DNA of 64,000 nt from JANQGG01 sp964642175. GTDB taxonomy: Bacteria; Bacteroidota; Chlorobiia; Chlorobiales; Chloroherpetonaceae. Of the stretch, positions 8,051-17,056 are shown one piece after another. The DNA lies in the NCBI GenBank assembly GCA_964642175.1, contig CAZXOK010000004.1, forward strand, positions 1 to 64,000, read 5' to 3'. A program made the position numbers and the translations under genes. Under the pieces are notes generated by a model, which worked only from the letters and a program-made list of their open reading frames with translations, did no database searches and had not been told where the DNA came from. How positions within the stretch are numbered: position 1 is the stretch's first letter; the number at the start of each line of letters is the position of its first letter.

Positions 8051-8170
8051 TTCTCTATTATTTTGTACATATACACCGCCAGATTAGAGGGATAAGAACA
8101 AGTGTTTATGTTTTTCTTTTCTTATCAGTTTATCCTTTTTTTCACAGAAAACTTGATATGGATACCCATC

Positions 8171-9736
8171 TTAATAAATCTCCCAGGCCTTGTTTTTATA
8201 ATACCAAAACACTTTAAGATTATTATGGTTGCTGGGCGTTATGCGATCAAAATCCTCATACATATCCTTACCAAAGCTCACCATACCTGCCATGGCATTC
8301 TGGTCCAAAAACCGGGTTTCTACGGACTTAAAATCCAGGGTCAGCAATTCTTCTTTTAAGCGATCTGTGCTGAGTTTATCCACATTTATACCTATCACCC
8401 AGCCCCACTGGCCCAGTGTAGGCACATGGTTTTGCAGAGCCAATGTTGAAAAACCTGCTTCTTGGAGAGTTTTAGAGATGCATAAAAACGCTTCCCGCGC
8501 AAAATGCGGACTTGTGGCCTGGGTAACGATGGCCCCTCCTTTGGACAGTCGTTTTTTACACAGCATGTAAAACTCTTTGCTGTATAGCCTTGCCAAATCG
8601 ACGGTTTTGGGGTCGGGAAGATCAATGATGATCACATCATAAAGTACTGGGGTGGTTTCCATGAAAATGTAAGCATCTTTGAACCGGGTACGTACTTTTT
8701 CATGCTCGAGCGCACCCTGGTTCAGGCCGGCAATGGCCGGATGGGTTTTACACAGCTCCACCACACGCTCATCAATGTCCACAATGGTGATCTGCTCCAC
8801 CTCGGGATATTTTAAGACTTCGCGTGCAGCCAGGCCATCGCCCCCACCTAAAATCAGAATATTGCGTCGGGCAACGCTGGCCTGCATGGCCGGATGCACC
8901 AACGGCTCATGGTATCTATATTCATCATAGCTGCTGAACTGCTCGTTGTTGTTCAGATACAACCAGTGGTAGCCATTCCACTCGGTTAAGACTATTTTTT
9001 GGTAGGGGGTTTCTTCTTCGTAAATGATCCGATCCTGGTAGCGTTGCTGTTCACCAAAAAGCACAATTGGCCTGGCCATAAACAAAAGTCCGACAATCAC
9101 AACCGTACTCAGTGCAAATCCGACGAGCAACCTGGTTTTATGACTCAACTCTTTTCGAAATGCCCAAAACAAGGCCCCGGCAATCAGGAAGTTAAATCCG
9201 CCGAGGGCAATCGGGGTGTAGGTTAGCCCCAGAAAAGGTAACGCAAAAAACGAAAACACCACACCACCAAGCAGTGCCCCGTAATAATCCTTTTCCATGA
9301 TAGAACTGATATTGAGCCTGAGCTCTTCGAACTGCTGATTGATGCGGGTAGCCAGGGGTATTTCCAGGCCGATCAGTCCACCAATGAGAATCGCCAATGG
9401 ATAGATCACCAGAGAAACCTGCTGAAGATACGCTGTAAGAAAATACGCGGTGGTGGCACTGAGGGCAACAATTACCGATAGCGCCAGTTCAGTAAATATG
9501 TAGGCATCGAGTACATTGATCCGAATGGTTTTGCTCAGGCGGCTGCCCACGCCCATGGCAAACAGCATCACGGAAATGGTTAGGGCCCACTGCACAACCG
9601 CATTGCCCAGAAGGTAGGTGGCAATGGTGGCCATAATATATTCGGCTACAATGCCGGCCAGACCCGTTGAAAACACACTGAGTTTTAAGGCCAGATGCTT
9701 TCTGGTTTGGGATGCACTGAGTTGAGCGTTCAACAT
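8171..9736 (-). CDS. Membrane-anchored spermidine synthase-like protein
   Basis: This is a 521-residue fusion. Residues 15-215 form about seven membrane segments. Residues 225-500 form a spermidine-synthase fold, with LILGGGDGLAAREVL near 294, VDIDERVVEL near 317 (SAM-binding acidic loop) and DLPDP near 373. The family transfers aminopropyl groups from decarboxylated SAM to polyamines. The membrane-fused branch is less well characterised and could modify a different amine. It is last in an operon with DUF350, a lipoprotein and DUF4178 genes, a combination recurring in bacteria (related to the E. coli yjf and Bacillus DUF350 operons). No SAM decarboxylase is in view. Confidence 0.85.
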   Translation of the reverse strand: MLNAQLSASQTRKHLALKLSVFSTGLAGIVAEYIMATIATYLLGNAVVQWALTISVMLFAMGVGSRLSKTIRINVLDAYIFTELALSVIVALSATTAYFLTAYLQQVSLVIYPLAILIGGLIGLEIPLATRINQQFEELRLNISSIMEKDYYGALLGGVVFSFFALPFLGLTYTPIALGGFNFLIAGALFWAFRKELSHKTRLLVGFALSTVVIVGLLFMARPIVLFGEQQRYQDRIIYEEETPYQKIVLTEWNGYHWLYLNNNEQFSSYDEYRYHEPLVHPAMQASVARRNILILGGGDGLAAREVLKYPEVEQITIVDIDERVVELCKTHPAIAGLNQGALEHEKVRTRFKDAYIFMETTPVLYDVIIIDLPDPKTVDLARLYSKEFYMLCKKRLSKGGAIVTQATSPHFAREAFLCISKTLQEAGFSTLALQNHVPTLGQWGWVIGINVDKLSTDRLKEELLTLDFKSVETRFLDQNAMAGMVSFGKDMYEDFDRITPSNHNNLKVFWYYKNKAWEIY

Positions 9737-9781
9737 AACTTGCGTTCTAAGACCTGACCTGGTTAGATAACCGACGCAAGT

Positions 9782-10627
9782 TTATAAAATCCATCCGATC
9801 AACAACGCTGCCGAGACATAGGAAACGGCTTCCAATAATCCCAGCCCGATGTTGGGATGTTCCTGACCCACGAGTTCGTGGGTGATATCCACCTTGGATA
9901 AAAGAATTTTATCGGTGATCAGGCGGATAACCGGGAGAAGCAACAGGCCAATACCCACATCAATGCCAAAGGTGAGCAGATTGTCGTACCAGGAAATGAA
10001 ATCGCCCTGTGAGCCCACGCGGGCAATATTGCCCAGGGCAATCAAGACCCCGGCAAAAGCTACACCAACGGCCACGTTATCTTTTTCAATTTCGTCGTGA
10101 ATATCAAACGGCGTAATAAGGTTATAAACCAGTCCGCCCACAATCAGTGTGGTTTGGCCAAGAGACCAGAATACCAGGGTTGTGATCAGATCGCCGCCCT
10201 GACCGGATATTGCGCCCGAAACATTTAACCCAACGGCTATGTAACTGGCTGCTTCCACCACACCGGTTCCCGCATTCTGATCCTCAATAATTTCCTTAAC
10301 ATTACTGAACTTGTGCAGAATCAGCTTATCGTTTATGATAATAGATACGTTGAGCAGAAAGATGCCCACGAGGCCATAGAAGAAAATATCTATTAAATCT
10401 TCTACCAGACCGCTGGAAGGGCCCCACATAACCCCGCCAATCATAAACACAAGACCAATAAAGTACCCACCCAGAGCAAGTGAAAGCGCAAGATTATCTT
10501 TTTCAAGAAGTTCATGGCGCAAATTGAACGAGCGATGGTTGATATCGTAAGCCGGCTTACCAATCAGAAATATGATAAACGCTGCGCCCATGTAGATGAT
10601 TGAGGAAACGATGTCGTTCAGGAACAT
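9782..10627 (-). CDS. DUF350 tandem-repeat membrane protein
   Basis: This is a 281-residue membrane protein with two DUF350 units (about 1-135 and 145-281), each with about four transmembrane segments. The repeat is visible in the parallel phrases EKDNLALSLALGGYFIGL and EKDNVAVGVAFAGVLIAL. DUF350 proteins (E. coli YjfL type) have no proven biochemical role. It lies 45 bp upstream of the spermidine-synthase-like gene and downstream of the lipoprotein, suggesting a membrane complex. Confidence 0.85.
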   Translation of the reverse strand: MFLNDIVSSIIYMGAAFIIFLIGKPAYDINHRSFNLRHELLEKDNLALSLALGGYFIGLVFMIGGVMWGPSSGLVEDLIDIFFYGLVGIFLLNVSIIINDKLILHKFSNVKEIIEDQNAGTGVVEAASYIAVGLNVSGAISGQGGDLITTLVFWSLGQTTLIVGGLVYNLITPFDIHDEIEKDNVAVGVAFAGVLIALGNIARVGSQGDFISWYDNLLTFGIDVGIGLLLLPVIRLITDKILLSKVDITHELVGQEHPNIGLGLLEAVSYVSAALLIGWIL

Positions 10628-10721
10628 GATGTCAGTTTGGTTTTAAATGCATTCTCAAGGAGAACAATAAAATAAATGTCAATGTGCAAGCCGTAGGGTA
10701 AATTTTATAAAAGCTTCACGA

Positions 10722-11459
10722 TTATTTCCCGAATCCCCCAAAGCTTCGGCTTCTAAAACTGCTTTTAGTGCCACGATTGACCCGCGATTTAAATTTATTC
10801 ATGAAATTACTGCGTGAGGTTTGCTGACGCATTTGTTTGCGTTGAAAAAATGTCGGGTTCGATTTCTTTGTTGCACTGCCGAATGTACCGTAACGGTTGT
10901 TTCTTCCAAAATATGGCCGGTTGCTGCCTCGGTAATCGCGGTAAGTGTTCCAGTCGTTCCGGAAAATCGGCCCGCCACCCAGAAGGCCAAACACCTGGCT
11001 CATCATGGCATACTTACCATAAAACTCCCAAAACGATGTACCGTCTGAGTTTTGCCGCCACTGGCCGTATTGCGGATTACCCATATATTGATACCCCGGT
11101 GGAAATTTATCGTTGCTGATCTTGCCATCGCGGGATTTGGAGGCCAGAACCATTCCCAGGTAGTTTTGGTTATCCCGGTAGTAATTTTCAGGGACTTCCA
11201 GCCAGGTGGTGATATTGGACAGGAACTCCAGGCTATCGGGATTATCATCTATAGGCAAAGCATAAACCAGCTTGTAACGATGAAAATACTCGGGAAGCAC
11301 CGCCCCGCTCTCGCGCATATCATGAAGCATAATGGAATACTCGGGATAGGCATCCATTTCTTTTTTTAGACGGTCGATCGGTTTATCAGAACCGCAGGCC
11401 CCAAGCCCAAGAATCAGGATTAAACTATATATCAGTGTATTCAGGCGCTTTACGCTCAT
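10722..11459 (-). CDS. Operon lipoprotein, DUF4247-like, basic C-terminus
   Basis: This is a 245-residue predicted lipoprotein. The start is placed at the ATG at 11459 because GAGGT lies about 6 bp upstream and the resulting signal peptide (MSVKRLN...LGLGAC) has a normal length, with the lipobox cysteine at residue 22. A frame open to 11501 would give an overlong leader. The C-terminal third is basic and rich in Arg, Ser, Gly and Phe, ending RSRSFGGFGK. Position between DUF4178 and DUF350 genes matches DUF4247-type members of such operons, but similarity to that family is only suspected. It probably sits at the envelope with the DUF350 protein. Confidence 0.7.
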   Translation of the reverse strand: MSVKRLNTLIYSLILILGLGACGSDKPIDRLKKEMDAYPEYSIMLHDMRESGAVLPEYFHRYKLVYALPIDDNPDSLEFLSNITTWLEVPENYYRDNQNYLGMVLASKSRDGKISNDKFPPGYQYMGNPQYGQWRQNSDGTSFWEFYGKYAMMSQVFGLLGGGPIFRNDWNTYRDYRGSNRPYFGRNNRYGTFGSATKKSNPTFFQRKQMRQQTSRSNFMNKFKSRVNRGTKSSFRSRSFGGFGK

Positions 11460-11510
11460 GGAAAACCTCATTAACGTTTGTGTTATATGGGAAAACTTCA
11501 AGATCAGTGT

Positions 11511-12065
11511 TCAGGAAACCTGATCGCCACCAGGCAGAATATTGGAAAACTGGTACTCTTCCACTTCTTTGCCCATGGCAGCTTCAAACTCGGTTTCTCC
11601 CCACTGTTCAATGCTTACAAAATTCTTATCATCATCATCTATAAAACTCCAGAAGATAAATTCTATCCCCCTGCCAAGGCCATTCTTATAGAAAAACCCG
11701 GCTCCGGACTCATCCAGATAGTAGGTTTTATTTTCCAGGGCGATCTGCTCAGGCGGGTCTTCATTTTCCAGAATGTATTTGCGGACACCACCTTCAATTT
11801 TTCCAATCGGGATTTTTTTGGAGATCGACCAATACACCTCATCATCTTCTTCCCGCTCCAGGTAAAGTATCTCCTGGCTGGAAGTAAGCTCCCACTCCAG
11901 CTTTTCATGCCCCTCGATATCGTACTTGTTGAACTCGGTCACGCACCAGGTTTTCATATCATAATCCACCAGGTAACCAACTTTGAGTTTTCCAAGCACC
12001 AGGTCGCGCAGGGGATCGAATTCAGGCTCGTCGGATTTTTTTTTGAAAAATGACTTAAACGGCAT
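11511..12065 (-). CDS. DUF4178 domain protein
   Basis: This is a 184-residue soluble acidic protein, first gene of the polyamine-type operon. DUF4178 signs are VGYLVDYDMKTWCVTEFNKYD near residue 29, then EWELTSSQEILYLEREED and the C-terminal IEQWGETEFEAAMGKEVEEYQFSNI. The N-terminus is a basic patch (KSFFKKKSDE). The family has no defined activity; it co-occurs with DUF350, spermidine-synthase-like and DUF4247 genes. The next gene upstream (12221) is divergent, so the promoter for this operon lies in 12066-12220. Confidence 0.8.
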   Translation of the reverse strand: MPFKSFFKKKSDEPEFDPLRDLVLGKLKVGYLVDYDMKTWCVTEFNKYDIEGHEKLEWELTSSQEILYLEREEDDEVYWSISKKIPIGKIEGGVRKYILENEDPPEQIALENKTYYLDESGAGFFYKNGLGRGIEFIFWSFIDDDDKNFVSIEQWGETEFEAAMGKEVEEYQFSNILPGGDQVS

Positions 12066-12220
12066 AGTTAGTCGATAAAATGGGTTTGCAAATCAATAAA
12101 GAAAGGTAAATGGTGCAAGGAACTTTTAGTTCTCAGTGTGAGGTAATATATTCACCTGTCACAAATTTCCAATCGCATGGATCAAACTTAATAAAACGTT
12201 GATAAAATCTCAATACAGTT

Positions 12221-12649
12221 ATGGCTAATCAGGAACCCAGTGAAAAATCGTTACAAAAATTAGAACGCTTTGTTGAAAACTACTGCAAAAAATCGGGTAT
12301 GCAAACCCATTCAGATAAAAGCATTACCGATAGTATAGTTAAGGGACTGGCAGCAAACCTTGAAGAATTAGGCAAACCGCTTTGCCCGTGCCGCTTCTAT
12401 CCCGATAAAAAAGAAGAAGCCACACACCGCACCTGGATTTGCGCCTGCGACGATATGCAGATCTACAAATATTGCCATTGCCTGCTGTTTGTTACACCCG
12501 AAGGTCTTCCGGTAACCGAATACCTGCCCGAAGACCACGAAGGCCGTGCATCATACGGGCTGGTGAAAGATCCAACCCCGGAACTGGGCCGCAAACTTCG
12601 CAATCAGGCCGAAGCACGAGAAAAAGAACGCCGCGAACGCCATTCCTAA
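12221..12649 (+). CDS. Ferredoxin-thioredoxin reductase beta-like protein
   Basis: This is a 142-residue protein of the FTR catalytic (beta) chain family. The family transfers ferredoxin electrons to a disulfide through a [4Fe-4S] cluster. The cysteine motifs are clear: PLCPCRFY near residue 60, WICACDDM near 82 and KYCHCLLF near 92. An N-terminal helix, KSLQKLERFVENYCKKSG, carries the first conserved Cys. No variable alpha chain or ferredoxin gene lies nearby, so the electron donor and target are unknown. It is transcribed divergently from the DUF4178 operon and followed at once by a terminator, so it is monocistronic. Confidence 0.88.
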   Translation: MANQEPSEKSLQKLERFVENYCKKSGMQTHSDKSITDSIVKGLAANLEELGKPLCPCRFYPDKKEEATHRTWICACDDMQIYKYCHCLLFVTPEGLPVTEYLPEDHEGRASYGLVKDPTPELGRKLRNQAEAREKERRERHS

Positions 12650-12656
12650 CATTGTA

Positions 12657-12690
12657 AAAGCCACCCGTTGAAGGTGGCTTTTTTAATTTT
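12657..12690 (+). terminator. Rho-independent terminator after FTR-like gene
   Basis: A 9-bp stem AAAGCCACC / GGTGGCTTT with a 7-nt loop is followed by TTTTAATTTT. It starts 8 bp after the stop codon. It can serve the convergent cutA operon too. Confidence 0.85.
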
Positions 12691-12706
12691 GGGCCTTCAG
12701 TTCCTC

Positions 12707-13036
12707 TTACACCTCAAGCGATCGATCCCGGGTATTATCATCCACCCAGTCCAGGTAGGCACCTAAGCCGTCTTCAATGGCAACCATAATAATTTCCGGT
12801 ACCTGGTAACTGTGGTTGGCTTTAATAAACGCTTCCAACTCCGGGTATAACTCACGGCGGGTTTTGATGAGTAATTTGATCTCTTCATCTTCGCATGCGT
12901 TGCCTTTCCAGACATAAACACTCTCTATCTGGCTGAGTTGCACGCAGGCTGCAAGCTTTGCTTCAACCAACTTTTTAGCCAGGCTGCTTGCTTCATAGCG
13001 ATTGGGGCATGTTGTAATTACAATGCTGTAGTTCAT
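12707..13036 (-). CDS. cutA: CutA divalent-cation tolerance protein
   Basis: This is a 109-residue cytoplasmic trimer-forming protein of the CutA1 family, structurally like PII. Family features seen are ITTCPNRYEASSLAKKLVEAKLAACVQ at the N-terminus, SVYVWKG near 40, the EEIKLLIKTRR strand, and HSYQVPEII near 75. It was linked to copper tolerance in E. coli, but its general function is unsettled. Its start overlaps the end of the DUF502 gene by 4 bp, indicating coupling. Confidence 0.95.
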   Translation of the reverse strand: MNYSIVITTCPNRYEASSLAKKLVEAKLAACVQLSQIESVYVWKGNACEDEEIKLLIKTRRELYPELEAFIKANHSYQVPEIIMVAIEDGLGAYLDWVDDNTRDRSLEV

Positions 13037-13701
13037 GATGAGGTGTTTTTTGGTTCCGGTGTTTCTGTTGGTGTGTCCTCAGCAGATGATTTTTGGATGC
13101 TATTGGGTCTTCCATAGTCATCCGGGCCAATAATACCGGCTGATATGACCATTTTCATGGCGTCTTCTACACTCCAGCCCGTATCGATGTATTCATTTTC
13201 TCCAACAATCAGTAAATGTCCTGATGCCGGGTTTGGCGGAAGCGGTACAAATACTTTTACTTTGCGTTTTCGTGTTTCATTATCGCGAATGGTACCTGTA
13301 ATAAACCCGATGGTGTAATAGCCCTGCTTCATAAAATCAATCAGGACTGCTTTTTTAAACACCTGTTTTTCGGGCAGCGAAAGCGTATTTGAAATCTGCT
13401 TGCCCACCTTGTATATGGCTCCCACAAGTGGAATACGGTTTGCAAGCTCCTCGATCTTACTAAGCAGCCATCTGCCGGTAAAATTACTTGAAAAAGCTCC
13501 CAGCACATACAGGAAAATCAGGGTAAATAAGATGCCCAAACCGGGAATTCTTACACCGATCACTTCAAAGACCACATCCATGACATTAACATCAATTCCC
13601 ACATAAATAAAACGCACAACCAGATAGACCAGAAAAATTGGTATAAACGCCAATGTGCCCCTTAAAACGTAAGTGCGTAAATGTGAAATGATATTTTTCA
13701 T
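13033..13701 (-). CDS. DUF502 family membrane protein
   Basis: This is a 222-residue protein of the DUF502 family. Two transmembrane segments (about 12-35 and 50-72) are followed by the conserved RIPLVGAIYKVGKQISNTL segment near 89 and a soluble domain with FVPLPPNPASGHLLIV near 150. Function is unknown; the name relates only to family. It is first in a two-gene unit with cutA. The C-terminal tail (STEDTPTETPEPKN-like) is low complexity. Confidence 0.9.
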   Translation of the reverse strand: MKNIISHLRTYVLRGTLAFIPIFLVYLVVRFIYVGIDVNVMDVVFEVIGVRIPGLGILFTLIFLYVLGAFSSNFTGRWLLSKIEELANRIPLVGAIYKVGKQISNTLSLPEKQVFKKAVLIDFMKQGYYTIGFITGTIRDNETRKRKVKVFVPLPPNPASGHLLIVGENEYIDTGWSVEDAMKMVISAGIIGPDDYGRPNSIQKSSAEDTPTETPEPKNTSS

Positions 13702-13810
13702 AGCTATAGTAATGTTAGTGCTTTCTGACCCGTTCGATAACTCATCGGACTATTATAACTAGTTAGATTACTGCTAAATTCAAACCCATATAGATAAGCT
13801 GAAAATCAGA

Positions 13811-13840
13811 TCAAAAAAAACCACCCTTTAGGTGGTTATT
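13811..13840 (-). terminator. Terminator of the sugar-acid operon
   Basis: The stem AACCACC (13819-13825) / GGTGGTT (13831-13837) has a 5-nt loop. Read on the minus strand it ends in eight T. It lies 23 bp beyond the hydroxylase stop and closes the operon that starts near 17929. Confidence 0.85.
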
Positions 13841-13862
13841 TTAAAATCGTACATCACTTTCG

Positions 13863-14726
13863 TCACGTGTTTTCAGGATGTTTCATGGGCCTGAACATGT
13901 AGGCCTGCTGTTTAAAGTAATTTAGGAAATCCTGCCGGAACTGCACCGGAATCGGTGCGTTGCTGTCGCTGAGCGGATACGGATTGGTAATACCATATCC
14001 TTTGGGTTTTTCCTTGGGCAATACCAGTGTCCCGAATATCACATCCCAAAACGCAAACTTGGTACCGTAGTTAATTCCACCGGATGTGATCTCAATAGCA
14101 TGATGCCAACGATGCTGCTCAGGCCCGTTAATGATATAGACCAGCGGCCCTGATTTAACATTGATATTGGAATGAATATACATCCCCCATACGGCATCAA
14201 TCAATCCTTTGTATAAAGCCACTTCGGGAGCTGCACCTAAAAGCACGATAGGGGCAAATTCCACGGTCTGATTTACCAGGATCTCGGTAGAATGCGAGCG
14301 CGAACCGGCCAGCCAATCCACAGCCGTTACCGAGTGATGGGCCTCATGTATCCGCCACAGGTATTCGTTCCGGTGCTGCCACCGATGGAACCAGTAAATG
14401 TAAAAATCATGCACAATAGTAAAAAAGACCAGTTGCACCCATACGGGCCAGTCCGACACCAATTCCAGCCTGGAAAGCCCGGAAGTATCATCCATCCATT
14501 TAATCAAAAAGCTAATAGCAAACCCCAGGATATAGGTCTGCAGCAGGGTGTACATCACCAGGTCGTTAAAAAACCCGTTGCGCAGGAACTTATGATCTTT
14601 GGCATAGGGAAAGAATCGCTCCAGGGTAATATATATCAGCGCCGAGGCGATAATGATCATGGTCGATATCGCCTCGGGTGTCTTTAAAATACTCATCAAC
14701 TCCGTCGTATTCATCAGTGCTAACAC
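13863..14726 (-). CDS. Sterol desaturase / fatty-acid hydroxylase family protein
   Basis: This is an integral membrane di-iron oxygenase of 287 residues. Histidine boxes are visible as HDFYIYWFHRWQH (near 113), HEAHH (near 129) and EQHRWHH (near 205), separated by four or five membrane segments. Such enzymes hydroxylate or desaturate lipids using O2. The start is 9 bp after the NeuB-like stop; a second ATG four codons in is possible. Being the last gene of a sugar-acid operon is unusual and may mean a lipid carrier or lipid A-like product is hydroxylated. Confidence 0.88.
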   Translation of the reverse strand: MLALMNTTELMSILKTPEAISTMIIIASALIYITLERFFPYAKDHKFLRNGFFNDLVMYTLLQTYILGFAISFLIKWMDDTSGLSRLELVSDWPVWVQLVFFTIVHDFYIYWFHRWQHRNEYLWRIHEAHHSVTAVDWLAGSRSHSTEILVNQTVEFAPIVLLGAAPEVALYKGLIDAVWGMYIHSNINVKSGPLVYIINGPEQHRWHHAIEITSGGINYGTKFAFWDVIFGTLVLPKEKPKGYGITNPYPLSDSNAPIPVQFRQDFLNYFKQQAYMFRPMKHPENT

Positions 14727-14735
14727 ATCATAACT

Positions 14736-15623
14736 TTAAGAAGTAGGCAGCGACTGGACCCGGCGCAGTTTTTTACGCGGCCCTTTTTCACTTTCATAGA
14801 CCTTTTTAACACCATCGCCAAGTGCCACTTCAATATCGCGGATGTTGGAGACAAGGCGCATCATACCGCCTACTTCAACCGATGCGGCCTGATCGGATCC
14901 CCACATGGCACGGTCCAGGGTAATATGGCGCTCAACAAATGTGGCACCAATGGTTACGGCAGCCCAGGTGGTGGAAAGACCCACTTCGTGGCCCGAATAG
15001 CCAATCGGGCAGTCCGGATAGAGTCCTTTTAACGTATTGATCATCCGCAGGTTCAGCTCACCAACCGGGCAAGGGTAGGTTGAAGTGGAATGGGCGATCA
15101 GTAAATTATCGGTGCCAATGGCATCCACTGCAGCCTGGATCTCTTCCATGGACGACATACCGGTCGAGATCATCAACGGACGACCGGTGCCTTTTTTCTT
15201 TTTCAGCAAGTCCAGGTCTGTTAACGAGGCCGAAGCCGCTTTGTAGAATGGCGGGTTGAACTGTTCGATGAAATCAACAGCCTCTTCATCCCAGCACGAA
15301 GCGGTCCAGTCCAGGCCTTTAGCCTTGCAGTAGCTGTCGATATCGGCGTAATCTTCTTTGGTGAATTCAACTTTATGGCGATAGTCGATGTAGGTCATGC
15401 GGCCCCAAGGGGTATCGCGCTCAATTTCCCACTGATCTCTGGGCACGCAGATCTCCGGGGTACGTTTCTGGAATTTAACGGCATCGCAACCGGCCAGGGC
15501 TGCACCATCGATGAGTTTTTTGGCTACATCGAGAGAACCGTTATGGTTAATTCCGATTTCAGCAATCACATAACATGGATGTCCATCACCCACAAGTTTC
15601 TGTCCTATTTTAATCTCTGCCAT
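14736..15623 (-). CDS. NeuB-like sialic-acid (nonulosonate) synthase, short form
   Basis: This is a 295-residue TIM-barrel enzyme that would condense phosphoenolpyruvate with a hexosamine-type sugar to give a nonulosonic acid. Family signatures seen are YVIAEIGINHNG near 18, AVKFQKRTPE near 48, KAASASLTDLDLL near 129, ISTGMSSMEEI near 151, YPCPVGELNL near 182, GYSGHEVGLS near 212 and ERHITLDRAMWGSDQAAS near 232. It stops without the C-terminal SAF domain found in full-length NeuB/SpsE, which contributes to the neighbouring active site in dimers. The KdsC-like phosphatase and SDR genes lie directly upstream. The exact sugar is not inferable. Confidence 0.88.
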   Translation of the reverse strand: MAEIKIGQKLVGDGHPCYVIAEIGINHNGSLDVAKKLIDGAALAGCDAVKFQKRTPEICVPRDQWEIERDTPWGRMTYIDYRHKVEFTKEDYADIDSYCKAKGLDWTASCWDEEAVDFIEQFNPPFYKAASASLTDLDLLKKKKGTGRPLMISTGMSSMEEIQAAVDAIGTDNLLIAHSTSTYPCPVGELNLRMINTLKGLYPDCPIGYSGHEVGLSTTWAAVTIGATFVERHITLDRAMWGSDQAASVEVGGMMRLVSNIRDIEVALGDGVKKVYESEKGPRKKLRRVQSLPTS

Positions 15624-15671
15624 GAGAACGGTGTTTTCTTTTATGTTTAAAAAAACGATCGGTTTAGTGAT

Positions 15672-16181
15672 CTAACTTTGTCTTAACGAAATAATAAGTT
15701 CGGCAAAATCGCGGAAAGCCCCGTGGCCCCCAACGGCTTTACATTGATAATGTACAAGATCCTGGACAACGGGCATGGCGTCTTGAGGGCATGCGGTAAG
15801 CCCATGCGGATTGATGGCTTCAATAATGCGTCTGTCGTTCGTATCGTCCCCAATGTAGCCCAACTCGTCCAGTTCAAATCCTGTTTCCTTAAGAATAATA
15901 TCCAGTTGTGCCAGCTTATCTTTAATACCGAGGTAAAGATAAGGTAATTTAAGTTTTTCTGCACGTTTTTTCACGCTCCCCGAATTTTCCCCGGTAATGA
16001 TGGCAGTTTCCACACCTATTTTTCTAAGGCGCTCTACGCCCATGCCATCGCGGATGGAAAAGCGTTTCATCACTTCACCTTCATCAGTATAATACACACC
16101 GGTGTCGGTCAGTACCCCATCGTTATCCGAGAGGATCAATTTGAGGCGTTTGGCCCGTGCTTGTAAGTCGTTTTGTTGCAA
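15672..16181 (-). CDS. KdsC-type HAD phosphatase
   Basis: This 169-residue C0-capless HAD phosphatase has motif I SDNDGVLTD near 18, motif II ITGENSG near 62, K near 82 and motif III GYIGDDTND near 108. KdsC homologues dephosphorylate Kdo-8-P; operonic relatives act on nonulosonate 9-phosphates. With NeuB just downstream (48 bp) the likely substrate is the NeuB product, if the acceptor is phosphorylated. The length is standard. Confidence 0.88.
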   Translation of the reverse strand: MQQNDLQARAKRLKLILSDNDGVLTDTGVYYTDEGEVMKRFSIRDGMGVERLRKIGVETAIITGENSGSVKKRAEKLKLPYLYLGIKDKLAQLDIILKETGFELDELGYIGDDTNDRRIIEAINPHGLTACPQDAMPVVQDLVHYQCKAVGGHGAFRDFAELIISLRQS

Positions 16182-16200
16182 TGTGCTTAAAATTTAAAGT

Positions 16201-17013
16201 TTACCAGGCTGTCCATCCGCCATCGACCACCAGGTTGGCCCCGGTCATGTACTTAGATGCATCACTGGCCAGAAATACCACCGCGCCTTTGTAATCGGTG
16301 GGTGCTGCCATGCGCCCGAGCGGGGTACGACTGGAATAATTGGCAATAAAATATTCATCCTGGTTGTTTTCCACACCACCCGGCGAAAGCGTGTTCACCC
16401 GAACCCCTTTTTGGCCCCAGTAAGATGCCAGAAAGCGGGTAAAGTTAATAATAGCGCCCTTGGTTACCGGGTATGCCGCCGATTTATAAAAACTCTGGGT
16501 ACCATCGGGTTGCTTGTAGATGGACTGATCCGGCCCAACCATACCATAAGTAGAGGCCACATTAATAATGCTACCCTTGCCCTGCTCAGCCATATACGTG
16601 CCATAGACCTGGGCGCATAAAAACGAGCCTGTAATATTAACCTGGAGCGACTTTTCGAACAAATCCAGCGGATAATGCTCAAACTGCGATTGTTTGGCTG
16701 CCGCCGTCGGGTTTTCAAACATATCGTTAATGGCCGCATTATTAACCAGGATATCTATCCGGCCAAACTCGTTTAAAATATCTATTTTGGATTGCTCCAC
16801 CACCGCTTTATCGGTAATATCCAAACCAATGCCCATAGCACAAGGGCCCGTTTTAGACAGCTCTTCGGCAAAAGCCTGGCTTTTCTGTCCGTTCAGATCC
16901 ACAACCACCACATGCGCCCCGGCTTCGCTAAGGGCCACACAATGGTTCTGGCCAATCAGGCCCAACGCACCGGTTACAATGGCCACACGGCCGGTTAAAT
17001 CAAATTCTTTCAT
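16201..17013 (-). CDS. Short-chain dehydrogenase/reductase
   Basis: This is a 270-residue classical SDR. The NAD(P) motif is TGALGLIGQ near 15, with NNA near 88, catalytic Ser in NVASTYG near 152, and the YPVTK pair near 178. D39 in VVVVDLN after strand beta 2 favours NAD. It lies 19 bp upstream of the KdsC-like gene. In sugar-acid clusters such SDRs oxidise or reduce a sugar precursor. Nothing in the sequence fixes the substrate. Confidence 0.9.
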   Translation of the reverse strand: MKEFDLTGRVAIVTGALGLIGQNHCVALSEAGAHVVVVDLNGQKSQAFAEELSKTGPCAMGIGLDITDKAVVEQSKIDILNEFGRIDILVNNAAINDMFENPTAAAKQSQFEHYPLDLFEKSLQVNITGSFLCAQVYGTYMAEQGKGSIINVASTYGMVGPDQSIYKQPDGTQSFYKSAAYPVTKGAIINFTRFLASYWGQKGVRVNTLSPGGVENNQDEYFIANYSSRTPLGRMAAPTDYKGAVVFLASDASKYMTGANLVVDGGWTAW

Positions 17014-17056
17014 TGCAATAACGGATATAAATAAGTTCGTTTTAAAAACCCCAAGT

